In this document: in pieces, positions 17,210-25,444 of the stretch | Layout of the letters: the number at the start of each line of letters is the position of its first letter | Numbering within the stretch: the first letter of the stretch is position 1 | DNA from: Jiangella asiatica | Lineage (GTDB): Bacteria > Actinomycetota > Actinomycetes > Jiangellales > Jiangellaceae | DNA: 64,000 nucleotides | Direction: 5' to 3' | NCBI RefSeq assembly: GCF_004349065.1 | Contig: NZ_SMKZ01000018.1 | Span: forward strand, 1-64,000 | Position numbers and translations under genes: made by a program | Notes under the pieces: generated by a model | Database searches by the model: none | Told to the model about the DNA's origin: nothing | What the model saw: only the letters and a program-made list of their open reading frames with translations

Positions 17210-17293
17210 TGCTGGGCGAGGTCGGTGGTCTGGCAGCATATGCGCGGACTTCCCCGGAACAACCGAGGAACTCCCCGATTGGAGGGGTTGACG

Positions 17294-17869
17294 ATGCGGT
17301 CGGACGGACAGCGCAACCGCGCCGCGATCCTGGCGGCGGCCACGGCGTTGTTCGCCGAGAAGGGCGTTGGCGCGCCCTTGGACGAGGTCGCCCGCCGGGC
17401 CGGCGTGGGCAACGCCACGCTGTACCGCCACTTCCCCACCCGCCGCGACCTGCAGGTGGCTGTCGCCGCCGACGAGGCCACCGCACTGCGCGAATACGCC
17501 GAGGTCCTGGCCGCACAGGACAGCCCGGCGGAGGCGTTGTTCGGCTGGCTGCACGCTTACGTGCGCCACGTCGCGGCCTGGCCGGCCTTGATCGCCTCGG
17601 CCACCGACTCCGGCAGTGCACGCAGCGTCGACGGTGCCGTTCCAATCGGGACGGGGCCGTACTGGCGCTGGCGGGCGGAGACCGTGAGTGTCGCCGCCGA
17701 GCTGCTGGAGCGCGCACACGGCGGCGGCGCCGTTCGAACCGACCTCGAAGCCTGCGACCTGATCGCGCTCGCCGACGGCATCGCGCTCACCGCGCCCGCA
17801 CCCGGACGGATGGACCGCCTGCTCGGAATGCTCCGCCATGCCGCCGTACCCGTGCCCGTTCCGGCTTGA
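17294..17869 (+). CDS. TetR/AcrR family regulator
   Basis: A 191-residue regulator. The TetR DNA-binding domain is residues 1-55 (NRAAILAAATALFAEKGVGAPLDEVARRAGVGNATLYRHFPTRRDL-like), followed by a ligand domain of the SbtR-like type (WLHAYVRHVAAWPALIA). The ATG at 17294 behind GGAGGGG was chosen; the open frame extends far upstream through the noncoding gap and is not used. Regulatory target is not evident: the next gene, a methyltransferase, starts 24 bases downstream and may be co-transcribed. The 14-base inverted repeat upstream is a candidate operator. Confidence 0.9.
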   Translation: MRSDGQRNRAAILAAATALFAEKGVGAPLDEVARRAGVGNATLYRHFPTRRDLQVAVAADEATALREYAEVLAAQDSPAEALFGWLHAYVRHVAAWPALIASATDSGSARSVDGAVPIGTGPYWRWRAETVSVAAELLERAHGGGAVRTDLEACDLIALADGIALTAPAPGRMDRLLGMLRHAAVPVPVPA

Positions 17870-17893
17870 CCGATCGCGACTACTCTGGATGTG

Positions 17894-18580
17894 ATGACCA
17901 GCGCGCCTGACCCCGATGTCGCCGTCCGCAGGATGGCGGCGGAGTCGCTGGCCGGTGACGACCCGACCGGCTGGTTCGAGCGGCTCTACGCCGCCGCCGA
18001 CGACGGTGCCGCCGTCGTGCCCTGGGACCGCGGCGCGCCGCACCCGCTGCTGATCGACTGGCTCGGCCGGCCCGACGATGCCCGCGGCCAGCCACGACCG
18101 GCCGGCACCGCCGTCGTCGTCGGCTGCGGCCCGGGCTTCGACGCCGAGCTGCTGGCCGGCCACGGCTGGACCACCACCGCGTTCGACGTCTCCGCCAGCG
18201 CCGTCGCCGCCGCCCGGCGCCGTTTCCCGGACACCACGGTCCGCTATGTCGCTGCCGACTTGTTCGACCCGCCGCGCGCGTGGCGCCAGGCGTTCGACCT
18301 GGTCGTGGAGATCATGACGGTGCAGTCGCTGCCGGTGCGCCTGCACCAGCGCGCCACCGAGGCCGTCGCCGGCTTCGTCGCACCTAACGGCACCCTGCTC
18401 GTCGTCGCCACGGCACGCACCGGGTCCACCGAGCCGGCCGGCCCCACCGAGGGCCCGCCGTGGCCGCTCACCCGCGAGGAGGTCGAGGCCTTCGCCGTCG
18501 GCGGCCTCACCCCGGTCAGCGTCGAGCAGCACGACGGCACGCCGCCGTTCCAACATTGGCGCGCGGAGTTCCGGCGGTGA
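17894..18580 (+). CDS. Class I SAM-dependent methyltransferase
   Basis: A 228-residue methyltransferase. The SAM-binding glycine loop is VVVGCGPGFDAELLAGHG, the acidic ribose-binding residue sits in TTAFDVSASAVAAARRRFP, and motif II is RYVAADLFDPP. The N-terminal DPTGWFERLYAAADDG..VPWDRG text resembles thiopurine methyltransferase-like enzymes. The substrate is unknown. ATG at 17894 or GTG at 17891 both fit. Its stop overlaps the GTG of the MpaB-family gene, so the two proteins are made together. Confidence 0.9.
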   Translation: MTSAPDPDVAVRRMAAESLAGDDPTGWFERLYAAADDGAAVVPWDRGAPHPLLIDWLGRPDDARGQPRPAGTAVVVGCGPGFDAELLAGHGWTTTAFDVSASAVAAARRRFPDTTVRYVAADLFDPPRAWRQAFDLVVEIMTVQSLPVRLHQRATEAVAGFVAPNGTLLVVATARTGSTEPAGPTEGPPWPLTREEVEAFAVGGLTPVSVEQHDGTPPFQHWRAEFRR

Positions 18581-19413
18581 CAGGCGACCTCGGGCTGTTC
18601 GGCCCGGACAGCGTCAGCTGGCGGGTGCACCGCGAGCCAGTGCTATGGCTGGCCGGCCTGCGCGCGCTGTACCTGCAGGCGCTGCACCCGCGTGCCGTTG
18701 CCGGCGTCGTACAGAACTCCGACATCCGCCGCGACTGCTGGGCCCGGCTGATGCGCACCGCCGAGTACGTCGGCACCGTCGTCTATGGCACCACCGAGCA
18801 GGCCGAACGTGCCGGTCGGCGGGTGCGCGGCATCCACGCCCGGTTGCGCGGCCGCGACCCGCGAACCGGCGAGGAGTTCCGCGTCGACGACCCCGACCTG
18901 CTGCGCTGGGTGCATGTCACCGAGGTCGAGTCGTTCGTCTCGACCGCCCGGCGCGCCCGCCTGGGTCTCACCGACGACGACGTCGACCAGTACTACGCCG
19001 AGCAGGTCCGTGCCGCGGAGCTGGTCGGTCTCGATCCCGCGAGCGTGCCGTCCAGTGCCGCGGACGTCGCAGCCTTCTACGACGACGTGCGGCCGCGGCT
19101 CGCACTGACCGCCGAAGCCCGCGACGTCGCCAAGTTCCTGACGGTGCCGCCCATCCCGAACCGTTTGATCCTCCCGATCGGCCGCACCGCGTGGCTCGGC
19201 GTCGCGACGACGGCGTTCGCCCTGCTCCCCCGCTGGGCGCGGCGGCTGTACCGCCTGCCCGGGTTCCCGACGACGGATCTCGCGGCATCGCTCGCGGTAG
19301 TCAGCCTGCGCCGGGTCAGCAACGCGCTGCCGGTCCGTGAAGGCCCCATCTACCGCGACGCCATGCGCCGCGCCGAGCAGCTCGGGACGGCGCCTCAGCC
19401 GGCCGCCCGGTAG
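18577..19413 (+). CDS. Oxygenase MpaB family protein (DUF2236)
   Basis: A 278-residue protein of the DUF2236/MpaB family, heme-dependent oxygenases related to latex clearing protein and fungal MpaB. Family text includes SWRVHREPVLWLAGLRALYLQALHPRAVAGV with the conserved His, then RTAEYVGTVVYGTTEQAERAGRRVRGIH, and LLRWVHVTEVESFV. Predicted hydrophobic helices occur near the C-terminus. The GTG start overlaps the methyltransferase stop (GTGA). The substrate is unknown; coupling to a methyltransferase suggests sequential modification of one small molecule, which is inference. Confidence 0.92.
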   Translation: MTGDLGLFGPDSVSWRVHREPVLWLAGLRALYLQALHPRAVAGVVQNSDIRRDCWARLMRTAEYVGTVVYGTTEQAERAGRRVRGIHARLRGRDPRTGEEFRVDDPDLLRWVHVTEVESFVSTARRARLGLTDDDVDQYYAEQVRAAELVGLDPASVPSSAADVAAFYDDVRPRLALTAEARDVAKFLTVPPIPNRLILPIGRTAWLGVATTAFALLPRWARRLYRLPGFPTTDLAASLAVVSLRRVSNALPVREGPIYRDAMRRAEQLGTAPQPAAR

Positions 19414-19451
19414 TCCAGGTACACCTCGGCCCGGACCTCCGAAGGAAGGTG

Positions 19452-21014
19452 TCAGCCGTGCTCGAGGACGGCCATCGCGGCCGCCCGGCCGGGGATGCCG
19501 CTCACTCCACCGCCCCGCCGCGCCCCGGCGCCGCACAGCACCACCTTCGGGTGGGCGGTCTCGACACCCCAGTGCCCGACCTCGGCATCGGTCTCCGCGA
19601 ACGGCCAGGACAGGTCGCGGTGGAAGATGTGCCCGCCGGGCAGGCCGACGTCGATCTCCAGGTCGACCGGGGTGCGCGCCTCCAGGCACGGCTGGCCGTC
19701 GGCGTCGACGGCCAGGCAGTCCTCGATCGGCTCGGCGAGCACGGAGTTCAGCGACGCGAGTGTGGCCTTGACGGCGCAGTCGCGGGCGCCGTCGTTGTCG
19801 TAGCGGAACAGCCGCGCCGGCATGTGCAGGCCGAACAGCGTGATGGTATGTGCGCCACCCGCGCGCAGCTCCGGGCCGAGGATGGACGGGTCGGTCAGCG
19901 AATGACAGTAGATCTCGCACGGCGGCAGCTCCGGAATCTCGCCAGCCGCGGCCTGGGCATGGGCCGCCCGCAGCTGCGTCAACGCCTCGTTGACGTGGAA
20001 CGTCCCGCTGAACGCGGCGGCCGGGTCCACGTCAGAGCGCAGCCGTGGGAGCCTGGTCAGCAGCATGTTGATCTTGAGTTGGGCGCCCTCCGGCGCCTGC
20101 TCGGTGTCCGCCGCGGCACCCAGCAGGTGGTCCAGCGTCAACGGCGAGCACCCGGCCAGCACGTGCCCGGCGCCAACCTGCCGCACGTGCCCGTCGTCGT
20201 CGACGAACGTCACCTCGCCGGCTGGGTCGACCGCCGTGACCTCGGCGTTCGTCACCAGGGTCGTCCCAGCGGCCAGCGCCGCGTCGCGCAGTGCCTCCGT
20301 GACCGCGCCCATGCCGCCCACCGGGACGTCCCAGTCGCCGGTTCCGTTGCCGATGAGGTGGTAGAGCAGGCAGCGGTTCTGCCGCAGCGAGTCGTCGTCG
20401 ACGTCGGCGAACGTGCCGATCAGCGCGTCGGTGAGCACCACGCCGCGCACCGCGTCGTCACCGAACCGCGCGCGCACCGCTCGCCCGGCCGGCTCCTCGA
20501 ACAGCTCGCGCCATGCCTCGTCGTCACCGACGACGGCGCGCATCCGGTTGCGTGACAGCAGCGGAGCCGTGAGGGTCGGGAACACCCGGCGGGCCACCCG
20601 GGCGGTCAGGTCGTAGAAGCTCTCCCAGGCATCGTGGTCGGCCGTGCCGCCGGTGACGGTTTCGAACGACGCCCGCGTCCGGGCCCGGTCCGCGGTGTCG
20701 ACCAGCAGCCCGCCGTCGCCCACCGGCGTGTACGACGAGTACCGGCGCCGCCGCAGCGTGACGTCCAGCCCGAGCTCGTCGACGATCAACCGGGGCAACA
20801 GCGACACCAGGTAGGAGTAGCGCGACAACCGGGCATCGACACCCGCGAACAGACGCGCCGACACCGCCGCTCCCCCGACGTGCCCGAGGCGCTCCAGGAC
20901 CAGCACGCTCCGCCCGGCCCGGGCCAGGTACGCCGCGGCGGTCAGGCCGTTGTGCCCGCCCCCCACGACGACGGCGTCATACCGGGCGGCGAGCTGCGGG
21001 ACGTTGATCGACAT
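19452..21014 (-). CDS. FAD-dependent oxidoreductase (phytoene desaturase/CrtI-like)
   Basis: A 520-residue flavoprotein. The N-terminal dinucleotide-binding motif is VVVGGGHNGLTAAAYLARAGRSVLVLER, with GGAAVSARLFAGVDARLSRYSY after it. The C-terminal FAD motif region is HIFHRDLSWPFAE followed by VLCGAGARRGGGVSGIPG. It belongs to the pyridine nucleotide-disulfide/CrtI-RetSat-like group that includes carotenoid desaturases, but no carotenoid genes are nearby, so the substrate is open. It is convergent with the MpaB gene, 38 bases apart. Confidence 0.9.
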   Translation of the reverse strand: MSINVPQLAARYDAVVVGGGHNGLTAAAYLARAGRSVLVLERLGHVGGAAVSARLFAGVDARLSRYSYLVSLLPRLIVDELGLDVTLRRRRYSSYTPVGDGGLLVDTADRARTRASFETVTGGTADHDAWESFYDLTARVARRVFPTLTAPLLSRNRMRAVVGDDEAWRELFEEPAGRAVRARFGDDAVRGVVLTDALIGTFADVDDDSLRQNRCLLYHLIGNGTGDWDVPVGGMGAVTEALRDAALAAGTTLVTNAEVTAVDPAGEVTFVDDDGHVRQVGAGHVLAGCSPLTLDHLLGAAADTEQAPEGAQLKINMLLTRLPRLRSDVDPAAAFSGTFHVNEALTQLRAAHAQAAAGEIPELPPCEIYCHSLTDPSILGPELRAGGAHTITLFGLHMPARLFRYDNDGARDCAVKATLASLNSVLAEPIEDCLAVDADGQPCLEARTPVDLEIDVGLPGGHIFHRDLSWPFAETDAEVGHWGVETAHPKVVLCGAGARRGGGVSGIPGRAAAMAVLEHG

Positions 21015-21236
21015 TCAGACATCGTCACCCGAGCCGCCCCTCCGGCGCCAGCCGTTGGACTGCCGCTCGGGAAAGTCGGATCCAGCCGACAACCTGGCGC
21101 CGTCGAATTCCGTCGAGAGAATGACAGTTGAGCGGCTGCGAGGAGAGCGACGTGGCGATCGGACAGGCACGGGCCGACGAGTTCGCCGCTACGCTCCGGT
21201 GTGCTATTGGGAGGCCGCGTCGACGTCGGACGGTCC

Positions 21237-21407
21237 CTAGTCTTCCCAGGCCCCGCTCATGGAGCCCACGGCCCAGGCCGGGTCGCCCATCTGGGTGCCG
21301 CCGCCGATCTGGAGGATCTGGTTGCCGTCGCGCTCGATCGGCCGAACCAGCCAACTGTGGTTCTGTGCGTTCCAGGTCAACACGTACTCCGTGTCCCGGC
21401 GCAACAT
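21237..21407 (-). CDS. Small protein of unknown function
   Basis: A 56-residue frame beginning MLRRDTEYVLTWNAQNHSW and ending GSMSGAWED. Support comes from a GGAGG ribosome site six bases before the ATG at 21407, and from a non-shadow amino-acid composition (four Trp, few Arg runs). A second in-frame ATG lies at 21413. The IGGGTQMGDPAW segment looks like folded protein. No family is recognised. It may be an intact small protein or the end of a lost larger gene; nothing in the neighbourhood points to a role. Confidence 0.45.
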   Translation of the reverse strand: MLRRDTEYVLTWNAQNHSWLVRPIERDGNQILQIGGGTQMGDPAWAVGSMSGAWED

Positions 21408-21586
21408 CGTCATCCTCCGTGAGTTCTCGTCGCGTGTCCCAGCGGCCCGTCGACATCCCGGTCAGCTCGCCCAGAGCCAGTGGCATCGATGATCCCCCCA
21501 TGGTGACGGACCCGCAACGCGAACGACGCCCGACACGCGGCGTTTCGCCTGGTCGCGAGGGCTCCGCGGCTCGCCGGAGGCAAATT

Positions 21587-21626
21587 TCGTCCGTTCGGTC
21601 GTAACGGGTACTGGCCGAACGGACGA
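21587..21626. repeat. 12-base inverted repeat upstream of the CHRD gene
   Basis: TCGTCCGTTCGG at 21587-21598 and CCGAACGGACGA at 21615-21626, with a 16-base loop, about 120 bases before the CHRD start. The 21414-21745 stretch otherwise shows no convincing gene. The repeat could be an operator or a terminator. Confidence 0.5.
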
Positions 21627-21745
21627 GGTCCGCGGGTGAGGTCGGCAGATGGAGGCCAGTTTGCCCAATCCCGCGGGCGCCGTCCGTCGTATACGCAACG
21701 GGCGGTCCGTCCGGCCCGTCCCTGGTTCCGGTCGAAGGAGACATC

Positions 21746-22222
21746 ATGCGTAGGTGGTTGACCCGTTCGATGATCCCGATCGTGATCGCGTCGTCCGCTC
21801 TGGCGCTCAGCGCCGGCCCGGCGAGCTCGAGCGGCGACTCTCGCTCCACTCCCCTCGTCACCGTGCTCACCGGCGCTCAGGAGGCCCCGGGTCCGGGCGA
21901 CACCGACGGCCGCGGGGTGTTCGCCGGCGTCGTCAAGGGCGACACACTCTGCTACGTGCTGGTGGCCAACCGGATCGAGCCGGCGGCCGCGGCGCACATC
22001 CACGTCGCTCCCGCCGGCGAGCCCGGCCCGATCGTGGTGGGCCTCACGCCGCCCAACCGGGTCAGCGCCGACTGCATCACCGCCGTCCCGGACGCGCAGA
22101 ACACCCAGGACACCCTGTCGGAGTCCGAACTGGCGGCGATCCTTGCCACCCCGAGCGACTACTACGTCAACGTCCACAACGAGCCGTTCCCGGCCGGCGC
22201 GATCCGCGGCCAGTTCCGCTGA
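21746..22222 (+). CDS. Secreted CHRD domain-containing protein
   Basis: A 158-residue exported protein. A signal peptide covers residues 1-28 (MRRWLTRSMIPIVIASSALALSAG). A CHRD domain follows, recognised by VLTGAQEAPGPGDTDGRGVFAG, AAAAHIHVAPAGEPGPIVVGL and the final YYVNVHNEPFPAGAIRGQF. CHRD domains occur in chordin and in many bacterial secreted proteins; their bacterial function is unknown. Translation is supported by a GGAG site nine bases before the ATG. The gene is monocistronic, with a strong inverted repeat after it. Confidence 0.95.
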   Translation: MRRWLTRSMIPIVIASSALALSAGPASSSGDSRSTPLVTVLTGAQEAPGPGDTDGRGVFAGVVKGDTLCYVLVANRIEPAAAAHIHVAPAGEPGPIVVGLTPPNRVSADCITAVPDAQNTQDTLSESELAAILATPSDYYVNVHNEPFPAGAIRGQFR

Positions 22223-22246
22223 CGGCGGGGTCATTTCACCGGACGC

Positions 22247-22307
22247 GTCCTGGGCCTGGGTGGCTCACTCTCCCAACCGGCCCCGCGGTGTCCCCCGGGC
22301 CCAGGAC
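22247..22307 (+). terminator. Probable terminator after the CHRD gene
   Basis: GTCCTGGGCC at 22247-22256 pairs exactly with GGCCCAGGAC at 22298-22307. The loop is 41 bases and itself GC-rich. It lies 25 bases after the stop codon. No U-tract follows, as is usual in actinobacteria. Confidence 0.5.
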
Positions 22308-22348
22308 GTCAGGCCGAGCCGTCGGCCAGCATATGCCCTTGCAGTTAT

Positions 22349-22364
22349 ATAGCTGAGCGGCTAT
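22349..22364. promoter_or_regulatory. ArsR-type operator
   Basis: ATAGC-N6-GCTAT within an A+T-rich stretch (TTATATAGC), ending nine bases before the GTG of the ArsR gene. Dyads of this kind overlapping the promoter are typical autoregulatory sites of ArsR repressors paired with SRPBCC genes. Confidence 0.6.
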
Positions 22365-22373
22365 CTTCGAGGT

Positions 22374-22676
22374 GTGCCCGAACCGTTCAGCGTGCTTGCC
22401 GAGCCGGCCAGGCGGCGCATTCTCGACCTGCTCTTGAAGCGCCCTCGCCTGGTCGGTGAGCTCACCGACGCCCTCGGCATCTCACAGCCCGGCACCTCCA
22501 AGCACCTGCGGGTGCTGCGCGAGGCCGGGCTGGTGACCGTGCGGCGTGACGGTCAGCGACGGTGGTACGAGCTGCGCGCCGAGCCGCTCACCGAGCTCGA
22601 CGCCTGGCTCACCCCGTACCGGTGGATGTGGGCCGACCGCTTCGATGCCCTCGAGCGGCAGCTGGAATCCGAGTAG
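22374..22676 (+). CDS. ArsR family winged-helix regulator
   Basis: A 100-residue regulator consisting of one winged helix: PFSVLAEPARRRILDLLLKRPRLVGELTDALGISQPGTSKHLRVLREAGLVTVRRDGQRRWYELRAEPL-like text is continuous with the family. It lacks the metal-site CxC motif, placing it with the non-metal group that regulates a downstream SRPBCC/AHSA1 gene, which begins 11 bases on. The GTG at 22374 is the only start that keeps the conserved N-terminus. The dyad at 22349-22364 is its likely operator. Confidence 0.93.
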   Translation: MPEPFSVLAEPARRRILDLLLKRPRLVGELTDALGISQPGTSKHLRVLREAGLVTVRRDGQRRWYELRAEPLTELDAWLTPYRWMWADRFDALERQLESE

Positions 22677-22687
22677 CTGGAGACATC

Positions 22688-23506
22688 ATGACCGAGACCC
22701 TGCGCACCGAGGGCGACCGGAGCGTCCTGCGCATCGAGCGTCGCTTCGGCCACCCCAGGCACCAGGTCTGGCTCGCCATCACCGAGCCGGCCCGGCTCAG
22801 CGGCTGGTTCCCCGCCTCCGTGGACCTGGAGCTCCGCGTCGGCAGCGAGGTCCGCTTCGACTGGGGCGACGGCAAGGGCCCCAGCGCCGACGGCCACGTC
22901 ACCGAGGTCGACGACGGCCGGATCCTGGCGTTCACCTGGTCCGGCGAGCTGCTCCGGTTCGAGCTGCGCGACGACGGCGACGGCTGCCTGATGATCTTCG
23001 AGCACACGTTCTCCGACCACTACGGCGCCGCCAGCTTCGCCTCCGGTTGGGTGGCGTGCCTCGATGCTCTGGAGGAGGTGGCCGACGGCGTCGCCGTCTC
23101 GCACCATCACCCGTCGGCCGAGCAGCACGACCACTACGTCACGCTGTTCGGCCTCGATGCCGGGGTCGCCGACATCGACGCCGAGCGCTGGCTGGTGCGC
23201 TTCGAGCGCCAGCTGACCCGGCCTGCCGAGGTGGCATGGCCGCTGATCGAGGCGGCGGCGCGCGACGACGGCCGCCGTGTCGTCGAGTCCGACCCGCCAC
23301 ACGTGCTGGAGTACGCCTCCGGCGCCACGACCGGCGACGGGCGGGTGCGCTGGGAGCTGCGCGAAGGCACCGGGCACGGCGCCCGGCTGGTGCTCACCGA
23401 GACAGGCCCGGCCATCCGGGCCGGCGACGGCGACGCCGCGCTGACCGGCTGGCGCTCACGACTGGAACGGTTCGCCGCCGAGCTGCGCGCGCTCCCTCAG
23501 CCGTGA
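22688..23506 (+). CDS. Tandem SRPBCC (AHSA1-like) domain protein
   Basis: A 272-residue cytosolic protein. The first AHSA1/START-like domain is at about 5-140 (RRFGHPRHQVWLAITEPARLSGWFPASV, then FTWSGELLRFELRDDGDGCLMIFEHTF). A second, more diverged SRPBCC-like half is at about 155-265, starting RFERQLTRPAEVAWPLI and ending WRSRLERFAAEL. Usual family members have one domain of about 140-160 residues, so this is a duplication or fusion. These folds bind hydrophobic ligands. It is controlled with the ArsR gene directly upstream. Confidence 0.9.
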   Translation: MTETLRTEGDRSVLRIERRFGHPRHQVWLAITEPARLSGWFPASVDLELRVGSEVRFDWGDGKGPSADGHVTEVDDGRILAFTWSGELLRFELRDDGDGCLMIFEHTFSDHYGAASFASGWVACLDALEEVADGVAVSHHHPSAEQHDHYVTLFGLDAGVADIDAERWLVRFERQLTRPAEVAWPLIEAAARDDGRRVVESDPPHVLEYASGATTGDGRVRWELREGTGHGARLVLTETGPAIRAGDGDAALTGWRSRLERFAAELRALPQP

Positions 23507-23525
23507 TCCGGCGGGCGTCACCGGG

Positions 23526-25430
23526 CTACGCCGGGACCTGCTCGGGTTCGGGCGCGCCGCCGCCGGCGGTCGGCTGGTCGAACTGGGTGCGGTAGAGCTC
23601 CTCGTACCGCCCCCCGGCGGCCAGCAGCTCGGTGTGGGTGCCGCGCTCGACGACCCGGCCGGCTTCGATGACCAGGATGAGGTCGGCGGAGCGGATGGTC
23701 GACAGCCGGTGCGCGATGACCACCGCCGTCCGGCCCTCCAGCGCCTCGGTCAGCGCCTCCTGCACCGCGGCCTCGGAGGTGGAGTCCAGGTGCGCGGTGG
23801 CCTCGTCGAGGATGACCACCCGCGGCCGGGCCAGCAGCAGGCGGGCGATGGTGAGCCGCTGCCGCTCACCGCCGGACAGGCGGTAGCCCCGCTCTCCCAC
23901 GACGGTGTCGAGCTGGTCGGGAAGCCCGGCGACCAGGTCGTCCAGCCGGGCCCGGCGCAGCACCGCCCAGAGGTCGTCGTCGGTCGCGGCCGGCCGTGCC
24001 AGCAGCAGGTTGGCCCTGATCGTCTCGTGAAACAAATGACCGTCCTGCGTCACCATGCCCAGGGCCTGGCGCACCGAGGCCATGGTGAGGTCGCGAACGT
24101 CGACACCGGAGAGGCGGACGCTGCCTGCGTCGACGTCGTACAGCCGCGGCAGCAGCTGCGCGATGGTGGACTTGCCGGCGCCGGACGAGCCGACCAGCGC
24201 CACCATCTGCCCCGGCGCGACGGAGAAGGAGACGCCGTGCAGCACCTGGTCGCCGCCGCGGGTATCGAGCGTTGCGACCTCCTCCAGTGAGGCCAGCGAC
24301 ACCTTGTCCGCCGAGGGGTAGCTGAAGTGGACGTCGTCGAACTCCACCGACACCGGGCCGTCGGGCACCGGCCGGGCGCCGGGCCGTTCCTGGATCAGCG
24401 GCTTCAGGTCGAGCACCTCGAACACCCGGGCGAAGCTGACCAGGGCGCTCATGACCTCGACACGTGCGCTGGCCAGCGACGTCAGCGGCGCGTAGAGCCG
24501 GGTGAGCAGCAGCGCCATGGAGACGACGGCGCCGGCGTCGAGCTGGCCGCGCAGCGCATAGAAGCCGCCCAGCCCGTAGACCAGCGCCAGGGCCAGGGCG
24601 CCGACCAGGGTGAGCGCGGTGATGAACACCCACTGCACCATGGCGGTGCGCAGGCCGATGTCGCGGACGCGGTGGGCGCGCACGGCGAACTCCGTGGACT
24701 CCCGCGCCGGCTGACTGAACAGCTTGACCAGGGTGGCGCCCGGCGCGGAGAAGCGCTCGGTCATCTGGGTGCTCATGACGGCGTTGTGGTTGGCCGCCTC
24801 GCGCTCCAGCCGGGCCAGCTTCCGCCCCATCCGGCGCGCCGGCAGCACGAACACCGGAAGCAGCACGAGCGCGAGCACGGTGATCTGCCAGGAGATGTTC
24901 AGCATCACGGCCAGGGCCAGCACCAGCATGACGAGGTTGCTGACCACACCGGACAGCAGGTCGCTGAACGCCCGCTGTGCGCCGATGACGTCGTTGTTGA
25001 GGCGGCTGACCAGGGCGCCGGTGCGGGTGCGGGTGAAGAACGCGATGGGCATCCGCTGGACGTGGTCGAACACGGCCTGGCGAAGGTCGAGGATCAGCCC
25101 TTCACCGATGCTGGCCGACAGCCAGCGTTGCACCAGCCCGACACCGGCCTCGGCCAGCGCGATGACGGCGATGACGATGGCCAGGCCGACGACGGTGGAT
25201 TGCGCCTCGCCCTGGATGATGGCGTCGACGACCCGCCCGGCGAGCACCGGAGTGGCCACCGCGAGGACCGCCGTCACCACGCTCAGCGTCACGAACGCAA
25301 CGAGGTAGGGGCGGTGCGGACGGGCGAAGCTCAGGATGCGCCGCAGCGTGGCCCGGGAGAACGGCCGCCGGTCCTCCTGCGTGTGCATCGCGTTGTACAG
25401 CGCGTTCCACGCGGTGACTTCCATGCTCAT
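23526..25430 (-). CDS. ABC transporter, fused permease and ATPase
   Basis: A 634-residue half-transporter of the MsbA/LmrA type. Six membrane segments lie in residues 40-330, and the nucleotide-binding domain in about 370-620: Walker A GSSGAGKST, signature LSGGERQRL, Walker B VVILDEATAHLD, H-loop VIAHRLSTIRSADL. It presumably works as a homodimer exporting drugs or lipids. It is the last gene of a three-pump operon, 14 bases after the second MFS gene. It converges on the SRPBCC gene with a 19-base gap. Confidence 0.95.
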   Translation of the reverse strand: MSMEVTAWNALYNAMHTQEDRRPFSRATLRRILSFARPHRPYLVAFVTLSVVTAVLAVATPVLAGRVVDAIIQGEAQSTVVGLAIVIAVIALAEAGVGLVQRWLSASIGEGLILDLRQAVFDHVQRMPIAFFTRTRTGALVSRLNNDVIGAQRAFSDLLSGVVSNLVMLVLALAVMLNISWQITVLALVLLPVFVLPARRMGRKLARLEREAANHNAVMSTQMTERFSAPGATLVKLFSQPARESTEFAVRAHRVRDIGLRTAMVQWVFITALTLVGALALALVYGLGGFYALRGQLDAGAVVSMALLLTRLYAPLTSLASARVEVMSALVSFARVFEVLDLKPLIQERPGARPVPDGPVSVEFDDVHFSYPSADKVSLASLEEVATLDTRGGDQVLHGVSFSVAPGQMVALVGSSGAGKSTIAQLLPRLYDVDAGSVRLSGVDVRDLTMASVRQALGMVTQDGHLFHETIRANLLLARPAATDDDLWAVLRRARLDDLVAGLPDQLDTVVGERGYRLSGGERQRLTIARLLLARPRVVILDEATAHLDSTSEAAVQEALTEALEGRTAVVIAHRLSTIRSADLILVIEAGRVVERGTHTELLAAGGRYEELYRTQFDQPTAGGGAPEPEQVPA

Positions 25431-25444
25431 CGGTGGTGGTCCTC

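Noticed and set aside
16964-17293. N-terminal extension of the TetR frame by 110 codons
   Set aside because: It would run through the hairpin repeat, the antitoxin remnant and two dyads; the TetR domain starts at the ATG at 17294, which has a ribosome site.
21141-21239. Plus-strand frame starting GTG after GAGGAGAG (AIGQARADEFAATLRCAIGRP)
   Set aside because: Has a ribosome-site-like sequence, but the frame soon turns into Arg/Pro shadow text and no family is recognised.
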